From the NCBI RefSeq assembly GCF_000190755.2, contig NZ_JH109152.1:620001-684000 (forward strand): a DNA stretch of 64,000 nt. Direction: 5' to 3'. The translations under genes were made by a program, and so were the position numbers. Below are positions 1 through 7,676 of the stretch, piece after piece; positions within the stretch are counted from its first letter, which is position 1, and each line of letters starts with the position of its first letter. The stretch is from Methylobacter tundripaludum SV96 (lineage in GTDB: Bacteria; Pseudomonadota; Gammaproteobacteria; Methylococcales; Methylomonadaceae). The notes beneath the pieces are model-generated. The model did not search any database and had not been told where the DNA came from. It saw only the letters and a list, made by a program, of their open reading frames with translations.

Positions 1-1377
1 GAACACTACGTCTGCACCTACGATCTGTTTGCAAGCATTCCTTCGCTGACTGATTCAGCCAAAAGCGTCAAAGATGAAATTGTCGAGTTTAGCCGCAAAT
101 ACGTCAGCTCCTCCAGATGTCGATTGGTCAGGGACGGCAAAAAAGTCGATGTTTCATCGTTTGAGCTGAGTGAAAATGATCGCCTGGATTTATTCGCCCT
201 GCTTATCCATTCTGAAGACTCGATTGGCGATAAGAGCATTGAAGACTGGTTTTCGCCCTCGTTTTTTGAGCATAATTTCTGGCTGATGTGGGCGACGATG
301 TTCGCGTTCCAGCCTTGGCATAGCGCGGTCGAACTCAAGCGCTATCTGTTGCGATTCATTCAATTGTTTCCCGACTTCAGCAAGATGGGTGGCGTTTGGC
401 GCACACCCTATAACCAGTATGATTCGATGATACGGCCTCTTACTGTCTGGCTCCAGGAACAAGGCGTGCATTTCTCGCTGAATACCGAGGTCACCGGGCT
501 TGATTTTGACTTGGGCGGCGGTTGGCGATCGGTTCAGGGCATTCGCTATACCTGTGATGGCGAGCCTAACACTATTGCCGTTGGCATGGATGATCGGGTG
601 TTCGTCACGCTGGGCTGCATGACGGAGGGCTCCAGTTTGGGTTCTATGACATCCCCAGCCATTCTGAACTCGGAAAAATCAGGCGGTTCATGGGACTTGT
701 GGGAAGATATTGCCAATGGCCGCCCAGGGTTCGGACATCCCGCAGTATTCGCCGAGAATATTGAACAGACCAAATGGCAGTCATTCACCGTGACCCTAAG
801 TGATCCGGCGTTCTTCACGTTCATAGAAGAATTTACCGGCAATGAGGCCGGGACGGGCGGGCTATTCACCTTGGTGGATTCGAACTGGTTTATGAGTATC
901 GTGCTGGCGCATCAGCCGCACTTTATCAATCAACCCGAGAACATCTTCGTATTCTGGGGTTACGGCTTATTCCCGGACAGGCTCGGCAACTTCGTCAACA
1001 AAGCCATGTCCGAGTGTACGGGTGAGGAGATTTTGATTGAGCTTTTCCAGCACCTCAAACTGGGCGACAAGACTCAGCCCATCATTGATGCGGCAATCTG
1101 TATTCCGTGCATGATGCCGTTCATCACCAGCCAATTCATGCCCAGAATCAAGGGAGATCGTCCAGACGTAGTGCCGCTTGGGGCGAAGAATTTTGCGTTT
1201 ATCGGGCAGTTCTGCGAAATCCCGGATGATGTGGTGTTTACCGTTGAATATTCGGTAAGGTCAGCGCAAATGGCGGCCTATAAACTTTTTGACATCAAAA
1301 GGGACATTCCACCGGTATTCAAAGGTCAGCATGATGTCGGCGTGCTCTTCAACGCACTCAAAACGATGCACAGGTAA
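1..1377 (+). CDS. Oleate hydratase, 5' end outside window
   Basis: The frame is open from base 1, so the N-terminus with the FAD-binding glycine motif lies upstream; 458 residues remain of a family usually 530-650 long. Oleate hydratases are FAD-dependent proteins that add water to the cis-9 double bond of unsaturated fatty acids, giving hydroxy fatty acids, and often work at the membrane. The segment around MFAFQPWHSAVE and RTPYNQYDSMIRPL is typical of the family, followed by NTEVTGLDF of the Rossmann-like part. The stop is 40 bases before the ATPase start. Family call is by recognition; the substrate is inferred. Confidence 0.85.
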   Translation, partial: EHYVCTYDLFASIPSLTDSAKSVKDEIVEFSRKYVSSSRCRLVRDGKKVDVSSFELSENDRLDLFALLIHSEDSIGDKSIEDWFSPSFFEHNFWLMWATMFAFQPWHSAVELKRYLLRFIQLFPDFSKMGGVWRTPYNQYDSMIRPLTVWLQEQGVHFSLNTEVTGLDFDLGGGWRSVQGIRYTCDGEPNTIAVGMDDRVFVTLGCMTEGSSLGSMTSPAILNSEKSGGSWDLWEDIANGRPGFGHPAVFAENIEQTKWQSFTVTLSDPAFFTFIEEFTGNEAGTGGLFTLVDSNWFMSIVLAHQPHFINQPENIFVFWGYGLFPDRLGNFVNKAMSECTGEEILIELFQHLKLGDKTQPIIDAAICIPCMMPFITSQFMPRIKGDRPDVVPLGAKNFAFIGQFCEIPDDVVFTVEYSVRSAQMAAYKLFDIKRDIPPVFKGQHDVGVLFNALKTMHR

Positions 1378-1417
1378 AACCAATCATTACATCAGACTCG
1401 ATATTCAGGATGACCGC

Positions 1418-3985
1418 ATGAACAAACCGAGAGTAAAAGCCAAAGCCACGTCTGAAGACCCGGCTTGGTGGCTGAAACCCCTTGCAGAACCTCGGGCTGA
1501 CTTGGCTACAGATGCAGCCGGTTTATCCAATGCCGAGGCCCGTTCCCGACTAGCGAAATTTGGACCCAACCTGTTCCGCGATCATAAGGAACGGCCTTTA
1601 TGGTTGCAATTTATCTCCCGCTTCAAGAACCCGCTGATCATCCTCCTTTTGGTGGCCAGTGCGATTTCCGCCTTTACCGGCGAATTGACCAACTTTGTCA
1701 TCATCACGGTGATGGTGCTGTTTAGCGTAACGCTGGATTTCATCCAGGAGCACCGCGCCGGCAAAGCGGCAGAAAGCTTGCGCAAGACGGTTTCGGTGCG
1801 AGCCAGAGTTATTCGAGACGGCAATTCAATGGAGGTGCCGGTAACCGAGGTGGTTCCCGGTGACCTCGTCGTGCTCTCCGCGGGTGATATGGTGCCAGCG
1901 GACGGTTTGGTACTGGAAGCGGGCGATTTGTTCGTCAAACAAGCCTTGCTGACCGGTGAATCCTACCCAGTGGAAAAACGACCGGGAGCTGCTGCCGCTG
2001 ATGCCACCGAACTCCAGGACGCCGCTAACGCCGTGTTCATGGGCACCACCGTTATCAGCGGCAGCGCCAGAATACGGGTGGTTAAAACAGGTACCGGCAC
2101 CGCCATCGGTGCTATTGCCGACAGCCTTAGCCGCCAGCCGCCGCCGACGGCCTTCGAAATCGGCACGCACCGTTTCGGTCTGCTTATCATGCGCCTGACC
2201 ATCTTGCTGGTGTTGTTTGTGCTGCTGGTGAATGCATTCATGCATAAACCCTGGCTGGAGTCCTTCCTGTTTGCCGTGGCGCTCGCGGTGGGCTTGACGC
2301 CGGAACTGCTACCGATGGTGGTGTCAGTCACGTTGTCGCGGGGCGCGTTGCTGATGGCGAAGAAACGGGTGATCGTCAAACGCTTGACCTCCATCACGGA
2401 TCTGGGATCAATGGATGTTCTGTGCACAGACAAGACCGGCACGCTGACCGAGGCGAAGATCAGGCTGGAACAGCATGTCGACCCGCAAGGAAAACCCAGC
2501 GAACGGGTGCTGGAACTCGCCTATCTCAACAGCTTCTTCGAGACCGGCCTCAAGAGTCCACTCGACGACGCAATACTGGCCCACGAAAATATCGACGTGA
2601 GCGCCTGGAACAAGATCGACGAAGTCCCGTTCGACTTTGAACGACGGCGCGTATCCGTCCTGCTGGACAAAGGCAATGGCCGGGTGCTGGTGGTCAAGGG
2701 TGCAGCCGAGGAGATTATCGCCCTTTGCACCCGTTATGAAGAACAGGGTAATGAAACCCAGATTCCGCTCGATCAAGCCGCTCGAGTAAGGATACACGAG
2801 GAGCATATCGCCCTTGAAAAAGAGGGCTTCCGCGTATTGGGCATCGCTTGGCGCGAAGTTCCGCTTGATCACTCAGATGCGGTTATCGGCGACGAAGCGG
2901 AGCTGGTGTTCGCGGGTTTTGCGGGGTTCCTCGATCCGCCTAAGGAGAGTGCCGGTGCCGCACTCGCCGCGCTCAAGGAGTGGGGCGTGACGGTCAAGAT
3001 TGTGACCGGAGATAGCGAACTGGTGACCCAGCATGTCTGCGCCCAGTTGAACATTCCGGTAACGGGGGTATTGACCGGCAAAGAGATCGCACAGATGGAT
3101 GACTCGGCCTTGCGGATCAGAGCGGAAACAGCGAACTTGTTTTGCCGGGTTAATCCCTCACAGAAAGACAGGGTGATACTCGCGCTCAGGGCTCGCGGCC
3201 ACGTGGTCGGCTATCTGGGCGACGGCATTAACGATGCGCCGTCGCTGCAGTCGGCGGATGTAGGCCTGTCGGTGGAGTCGGCGGTCGATGTCGCCAAGGA
3301 AGCGGCCGACATGATCCTTCTGGATCAAGACCTGAACGTCCTGCTTGACGGCGTACTGGAAGGTCGGCGAACTTTCGGTAATATCATGAAGTACATCATG
3401 ATGGGCACCAGCTCCAACTTCGGCAACATGTTCAGCATGGCTGGTGCGGCGCTATTCTTGCCTTTCCTGCCGATGCTGCCAACCCAAATATTACTCAATA
3501 ATATTCTGTACGACCTTTCCGAAGTGCCGATCCCGCTGGATAAAGTGGATCCCGAGGAACTCCGTAATCCTCGGATATTGGACATGAACTTTATCCGCAA
3601 TTTCATGCTGGTGATCGGTCCGATCAGTTCGGCTTTCGACTTCCTGACTTTCTATGTCATGCTGACAGTGCTGAAGGCTAATGAAACGCTGTTCCAAACT
3701 GGCTGGTTTGTCGAGTCCCTATCCACTCAAGTTTTGGTAATATTCATCATCCGTACCCGCGGCAATCCATTTAAAAGCCGTGCCCATCCGATTCTGGTCG
3801 CAACTTCGCTCGCGATTGTAGCGATCGGCGCTACAATCCCATTTATCCCTTTGGGGACGTATTTTGGCTTCGTTCCGCCGCCTGTCGAGTTTTATGCCAT
3901 TCTGGCAGCCATGGTGGTGATCTATCTGGTGATGGTCGAGGTGGCCAAGAGAGTTTTTTACCATTGGCATCGGAAAACCAAATAG
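1418..3985 (+). CDS. mgtA: MgtA-type magnesium-translocating P-type ATPase
   Basis: 855 residues, the usual length for P-type class 3B pumps that import Mg2+ across the inner membrane. The order is: cytosolic N-terminus, a membrane pair near residues 65-110, actuator domain with TGES near 180, a second membrane pair, phosphorylation motif DKTGT with the acylated Asp near 338, GDGINDAPS hinge, and about six C-terminal membrane helices. The ATG at 1418 is preferred over an upstream in-frame start at 1289 because it follows AGGA with correct spacing and the extension would overlap the oleate hydratase gene. Ion specificity is inferred from family resemblance. No Mg2+ leader or riboswitch is visible in the 40-base gap. 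Confidence 0.9.
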   Translation: MNKPRVKAKATSEDPAWWLKPLAEPRADLATDAAGLSNAEARSRLAKFGPNLFRDHKERPLWLQFISRFKNPLIILLLVASAISAFTGELTNFVIITVMVLFSVTLDFIQEHRAGKAAESLRKTVSVRARVIRDGNSMEVPVTEVVPGDLVVLSAGDMVPADGLVLEAGDLFVKQALLTGESYPVEKRPGAAAADATELQDAANAVFMGTTVISGSARIRVVKTGTGTAIGAIADSLSRQPPPTAFEIGTHRFGLLIMRLTILLVLFVLLVNAFMHKPWLESFLFAVALAVGLTPELLPMVVSVTLSRGALLMAKKRVIVKRLTSITDLGSMDVLCTDKTGTLTEAKIRLEQHVDPQGKPSERVLELAYLNSFFETGLKSPLDDAILAHENIDVSAWNKIDEVPFDFERRRVSVLLDKGNGRVLVVKGAAEEIIALCTRYEEQGNETQIPLDQAARVRIHEEHIALEKEGFRVLGIAWREVPLDHSDAVIGDEAELVFAGFAGFLDPPKESAGAALAALKEWGVTVKIVTGDSELVTQHVCAQLNIPVTGVLTGKEIAQMDDSALRIRAETANLFCRVNPSQKDRVILALRARGHVVGYLGDGINDAPSLQSADVGLSVESAVDVAKEAADMILLDQDLNVLLDGVLEGRRTFGNIMKYIMMGTSSNFGNMFSMAGAALFLPFLPMLPTQILLNNILYDLSEVPIPLDKVDPEELRNPRILDMNFIRNFMLVIGPISSAFDFLTFYVMLTVLKANETLFQTGWFVESLSTQVLVIFIIRTRGNPFKSRAHPILVATSLAIVAIGATIPFIPLGTYFGFVPPPVEFYAILAAMVVIYLVMVEVAKRVFYHWHRKTK

Positions 3986-4103
3986 TACTAAGTCAGTATT
4001 ATTATATCGGGTACAGGGAATGCTTCCTCTTGTAAACGTGCCCGTCAAAATATGAATTAAGCGAACAGCTTGTTTAATCTCTAATCTTAATATTTGCTTT
4101 TAG

Positions 4104-4169
4104 ACAGGAAGGGGGGCAGCTTTTAAAGCCGCAACTCTGACCTCAGAGTCTGCCCCTTTTGTATCCTGT
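4104..4169. terminator. Bidirectional terminator-like nested palindrome
   Basis: Outer arms ACAGGAAGGGGGGCAG and CTGCCCCTTTTGTATCCTGT enclose an inner perfect stem ACTCTGA/TCAGAGT. It sits between the convergent ATPase and PRC-barrel genes, so it can end transcription from both sides. Confidence 0.6.
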
Positions 4170-4708
4170 TATGGGTTGATGTGATAAAACTGATTGATCT
4201 CTTCGCGCTGTAGATCCCATTTATTTGAACTGTCCGGCCAATGTTTCTTATCAAACCCTGGCGCGTTTTTTAATGTCTCCTTATCCAGATCAAGGACGTA
4301 ATATTCTTTATCGCGAGTCCAATGCAGCACTGACCATGGAATGGCAAAAAGCTTGTTCCCCAGGCCCAAAATGCCGCCGAAGGAAACCACTGCATAGACT
4401 ACGTGACCGCTCTCGGGATCAATCACCAGATCCTTGATGCCGCCCAGGTTTTCTCCTTTCGTGTTTTTTACATTGGTACCGTTAATTTTGCTGGCCCGGC
4501 TCACCTGTAGCATCTCTTTATTGACTTCATGGGTAGTCTCGAGCGATTCCTTGCGGGTCTCCTGTTTAAGTTCTTTCTGTGCTTCTTTAACCTCCTGTTG
4601 TCTTTCGACTAACTCCTTTTGTTTCTCAGGGACGTCAGCCGCATAGGTAGTACTCACGAGCGTCGCACTCAGAAACGACACGGCTACGATGGGGATAAAT
4701 GATTTCAT
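4169..4708 (-). CDS. Exported PRC-barrel domain protein
   Basis: 179 residues. A signal peptide of about 23 residues ends at TYA-AD. It is followed by a charged coiled-coil-like stretch (residues 25-65, rich in KQKELVERQQEVKEAQ) and a PRC-barrel domain (about 75-150) with the typical pattern GENLGGIKDLVIDPESGHVVYAVVSFGG. PRC-barrel domains are small beta-barrels found in photosynthetic reaction centres, RimM and many stress proteins; a periplasmic role is inferred. GGAG lies 8-12 bases before the ATG. A palindromic operator-like site lies about 120 bases upstream (4827-4842), shared in type with other stress genes of the window. Confidence 0.85.
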   Translation of the reverse strand: MKSFIPIVAVSFLSATLVSTTYAADVPEKQKELVERQQEVKEAQKELKQETRKESLETTHEVNKEMLQVSRASKINGTNVKNTKGENLGGIKDLVIDPESGHVVYAVVSFGGILGLGNKLFAIPWSVLHWTRDKEYYVLDLDKETLKNAPGFDKKHWPDSSNKWDLQREEINQFYHINP

Positions 4709-4826
4709 ATTGCGTACTCCAACTTTTAAAAATGACCGGTTTCTCGATAAGTTTCGAGACTGACTCAGGTTCTTTGTGACATTTCACAAACCCGTACCCA
4801 GTCTATCTAATGCATAAAACATCGTC

Positions 4827-4842
4827 GGTACGGTATCGAACA
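4827..4842 (-). promoter_or_regulatory. Operator-like palindrome, copy 1 (PRC-barrel gene)
   Basis: GGTACG-GTAT-CGAACA on the plus strand, one mismatch in each half from TGTACG-N4-CGTACA. It lies 119 bases upstream of the PRC-barrel gene, in the same orientation relative to the gene as the other five copies. Confidence 0.5.
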
Positions 4843-5101
4843 TAAGAGTTCTAGCCCCGGTTGTGCTGAATTCAGCACAACCGATAGATAGAAGCTGCGG
4901 TTGGCGTTATGCGAACAATAAAGCAGCGCCATGAAATTTTAATAGCCATTGAGCGTTGCCGAACAAAAGCGCTATGTTCGCTGCCGCACCGAACACATTC
5001 TGGTTTACGTGTATTGTTTTCTACAAGCGATGGGAAAACATCATTCCCCGCTTTGGGCATGGCAATGTGGTCATGGTTAACTTAATTATCAGGAGACACT
5101 C

Positions 5102-5287
5102 ATGAACAAAGATCAAGTAAAAGGCAAAGTCGAAGAAGTCAAAGGTAAAGTCAAGGAAGTCGCCGGTAAGGTACTGGACGACAAAGGTATGGAGATAGAA
5201 GGAAAAGTCCAAAAGAACGTTGGCAAGGCCCGCGCAGGCCTTGGCAATCTCAAGGAAGACGTCAAGGATGAACTTGAGGACGACTAA
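5102..5287 (+). CDS. CsbD family small hydrophilic stress protein
   Basis: 61 residues, almost all charged or small, with the repeating VKGKVEEVKGKVKEV pattern and GKVLDDKGMEIEGKVQKN typical of CsbD. CsbD proteins are induced by general stress in several bacteria; their biochemical role is unknown. There is no signal peptide, so it should be cytosolic. AGGAG precedes the ATG. The next gene encodes the same domain with a signal peptide. The gap to the divergent PRC-barrel gene (about 390 bases) holds an operator-like palindrome. Confidence 0.9.
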   Translation: MNKDQVKGKVEEVKGKVKEVAGKVLDDKGMEIEGKVQKNVGKARAGLGNLKEDVKDELEDD

Positions 5288-5389
5288 AACAAGCGCTACT
5301 GAGAGCTGTGCAGTTGAGTCCGGACAAGCCGGTTCAACTGTACAGTCTTAGCGGGACGCTCACGAACCGCTTTTTTACAGGAAATGAAT

Positions 5390-5668
5390 ATGAAACTGAC
5401 TAACATGAAAAGCACCGGCTTATTGACAGCTGTCTTTTTGACCTTCTGTTCGTTTGGCGCTTATGCCGAAGAAAGCAAAATTAAGACCAACGTGAACGAA
5501 GATCAGGTAAAAGGCCGCGTCGAAGAAGGCAAAGGCAAAGTCAAGGAAATCACCGGCAAGGTACTGGACGACAAAGGTATGGAGATAGAAGGCAATGTCC
5601 AAAAGAATCTCGGCAAGGCCCAGGCGGGCTATGGCGATCTAAAAAAGGACATTAAGGACAATAAATAA
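5390..5668 (+). CDS. CsbD-like protein with signal peptide
   Basis: 92 residues. It starts with a 25-residue signal peptide ending SFGAYA-EES, then a CsbD domain whose core (DQVKGRVEEGKGKVKEITGKVL) is nearly the same as that of the preceding cytosolic CsbD gene. The signal peptide is nearly identical in protein and DNA to that of the following SmbP-like gene, which suggests a fusion after local duplication. The ATG at 5390 is chosen over 5384 because the AGGA is 7 bases away; the earlier ATG is too close. An exported CsbD protein is unusual; the role in the periplasm is unknown. Confidence 0.85.
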   Translation: MKLTNMKSTGLLTAVFLTFCSFGAYAEESKIKTNVNEDQVKGRVEEGKGKVKEITGKVLDDKGMEIEGNVQKNLGKAQAGYGDLKKDIKDNK

Positions 5669-5751
5669 CACCGGAATTATTGAGCTGCGCAGGCACTGGC
5701 CTGCTGCCCGGTAGCATCGGGATACTCTTAAACTTTTATAGGAAATTGAAT

Positions 5752-6069
5752 ATGAAACTGACTAACATGAAACACACCGGCTTATTGGCGGCTATCCTTT
5801 TGACCTTCTGTTCGTTTGGCGCTTATGCAGTAGAAAGTCACATGGAGCAAGCGCTTAAGCACGCAGAGGCTGCGGCCAAAGCTGATGATGGAAAGACTAT
5901 TGCCGAACATGCGGAAGCAGCGAAGACCCATGCGAAAACTGCCGATGAACACTTGGATGCCGGCATCAAGAGCTTGAATGATGCTATCGATCACGGCAAG
6001 ATGAAGCATCCCGAAGCAGCAAAGAAGGCCGCCGAAGAAGCTCTAACACATCTGAAAGCCGCGCAATAA
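5752..6069 (+). CDS. SmbP-like small metal-binding protein, copy 1
   Basis: 105 residues: a signal peptide (MKLTNMKHTGLL...GAYA) followed by a helical domain rich in His, Ala, Glu and Lys with repeated HAEAA/HLDAG units, as in SmbP of Nitrosomonas europaea, a periplasmic protein that binds copper and other divalent metals. The ATG at 5752 follows AGGAA; the longer reading frame starting at 5680 lacks a signal peptide at its start. Metal binding is inferred from the family and the regular histidines. Paralogues lie at 14.1 and 61.1 kb. Confidence 0.8.
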   Translation: MKLTNMKHTGLLAAILLTFCSFGAYAVESHMEQALKHAEAAAKADDGKTIAEHAEAAKTHAKTADEHLDAGIKSLNDAIDHGKMKHPEAAKKAAEEALTHLKAAQ

Positions 6070-6098
6070 ACGACCATCGTTTTTTCGGTATCACAAAG

Positions 6099-6123
6099 AA
6101 CGGCGGGTTATTTACCCGCCGTT
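6099..6123 (+). terminator. Hairpin after SmbP-like gene
   Basis: Perfect 10-bp stem AACGGCGGGT/ACCCGCCGTT, 30 bases after the stop. There is no T-run, so termination strength is uncertain. Confidence 0.5.
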
Positions 6124-6424
6124 AATTCCACATAAAGCAACGATTTATAAATGAAATAAAAATTATAAATCATTGATTGTCTGTCAGTTGGCGGCATTAA
6201 TCGCCGGATCAATCCAATACTCGCCATTTTTAATTTCAGATTTTAAGCACCCACGCTTAACAGTTTCGCTACTTCAGCACCAACTTCTGTTTCAAAATGT
6301 ATTTCACTTAAAATTTTTTCTGCAAAAACCGCGCGGGTGAGGAGGAGTGATTTTTGGCGGGGGCGGGCTTGTCTGGGATTTGCTGCGTGGCGGTGGGGGG
6401 GGCTAGAGCCCGGCTGTTGGTGGG
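6124..6424 (-). other. Gene-free stretch with coding remnant
   Basis: No complete gene is visible. On the minus strand an open frame of about 45 codons ends in a stop at 6245-6243 (C-terminus ...FETEVGAEVAKLLSVGA) but has no plausible start; it looks like the tail of a lost gene. The stretch 6355-6410 is very G-rich on the plus strand. Confidence 0.35.
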
Positions 6425-6574
6425 TTAGTGGAGGGGTGCGGCCAGATCTTTGATCAGAGTGTTGAGTAGGCAGTAGATTTGTGTGGCCGTGATGGTCTGT
6501 TGATCTACAGCGGCGCTGATGCCTTGGGCTGCACCGTTTAATGCTTCGGTGAGTTGTTCTTGTTCTTCTGTCAT
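6425..6574 (-). CDS. Small hypothetical protein
   Basis: 49 residues (MTEEQEQLTEAL...LIKDLAAPLH), acidic N-terminus and predicted helical. A strong AAGGAGAGG Shine-Dalgarno sits just before this ATG, so it is chosen over the longer frame from 6613. It follows the BRO-N pseudogene by 10 bases, so both were probably one transcript. No family recognised. Confidence 0.5.
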   Translation of the reverse strand: MTEEQEQLTEALNGAAQGISAAVDQQTITATQIYCLLNTLIKDLAAPLH

Positions 6575-6584
6575 CGTCCTCTCC

Positions 6585-7145
6585 TTATTGCGTAAGCTTG
6601 GCTTGCGAATCATCGAACAGGTCTACCTGGTTGCAGTCCTTTGCTATCCAATCGTCCGGCGGAATCGGCTGGTTGACGATGTTGCAGAGTCGGCGCAACG
6701 GGTCTTGTAGCAATTTTCTTCTGAATGCATTCTTATTATTTACGATTTGTAAGGATATGCTGTCAATTTGCCTTGATATACTGCTTCGATTTTTGATGCC
6801 GATGGTGCCGAAGAATCCGGTTTTGCGGATCTCGGGCAGGACGGTTTCACAAACCCAGTTGGCGAAGTCTTTGGCTTTGGGTTTATTAGAGCGAAAGATC
6901 AGGTGATAAAGACCGGCTTCGTTGATGAAATAGGCATCTTGTTCGCCTTTTATGGTGATGAGATTTATCACCATAAACCAGTTTTCCGGCATGTTTTCGA
7001 GGGTTGCTGATGCGCCTGACCAGACAATATCAAGCGCCTCGCAAACGTTTTTAGCGCAGAACCAGACTTCGCTGTGTTCGTCGGTGGCGGTGCGGATATC
7101 CAGCTAGGCGAACTGGAACGGATTGGCTAAGGTTTTTAAATCCAT
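6585..7145 (-). pseudogene. BRO-N domain protein with in-frame amber codon
   Basis: The original start is probably the ATG at 7145 (MDLKTLANPFQFA), followed by an in-frame TAG at 7106-7104; translation then continues in the same frame with LDIRTATDEHSEVWFCAKNVCEALDI and the BRO-N core (LYHLIFRSNKPKAKDFANWVCETVLPEIRKTG). BRO-N proteins are DNA-binding proteins common in prophages and plasmids, often antirepressor-like. The only later ATG start (6992) removes the first 50 residues of the domain. A CAG to TAG change would explain the stop. Probably a decayed mobile-element gene. Confidence 0.75.
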
Positions 7146-7676
7146 ATTACACCTCCCGAGTTATAGCTGGTGGCAACAGCTGGGCAGGCAATACACGCTT
7201 AGCGCGTTGGTAGCGGATTTGAAACAGACGGGCAGAGATTTGGTAGCGTAGCGGCGCATTGGCGACTAGTCAGGTTAATATTGTTCATGGGTGACTACTT
7301 GACTGTGGTTGTATAACCACCGACCGGAGATCTCAAACTCAGGGCGGCGGATGATGTATCGGGTTGAGATACCGGGGCAAGGATCCGGCGAGCCTCTCGG
7401 CTCCTCAATACACCACCCACCATAACTGTAAGGGCATAAAAAAAGCCATGAACCTTTCGGCGCATAGCTGCTACGCCTTGACCATACGGGATGCGAAACC
7501 CGACTCCCGTTTTTGCGAGAGCGTGATTGGGTTAGTTGTAATTTTTTAGTTTGTCAATTGAGGTGTTTGCTTGGTTGGGTTACGGCTAGTAGCTAAACTA
7601 ATCTAAGCGGCTTATTCCATGAACTATAAGTACTTGATAAACAATTTGTTAGTTTACACAGGATCGAGAATTAAGA
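7146..7676. other. Intergenic region with small palindrome
   Basis: No convincing gene. It holds a short hairpin GTGGTT-GTAT-AACCAC at 7305-7320 and a short open frame (7364-7549) without Shine-Dalgarno. It separates the divergent BRO-N pseudogene and OLD nuclease and should contain both promoters, which I cannot place with confidence. Confidence 0.4.

Noticed and set aside
6350-6410. Possible G-quadruplex in a G-rich stretch on the plus strand
   Set aside because: Runs of G are present but spacing is irregular and there is no gene for it to control clearly.
7364-7549. Short open frame between the BRO-N remnant and the OLD gene
   Set aside because: No Shine-Dalgarno and no recognised family; could be a remnant of a phage regulatory gene, but I cannot support it.
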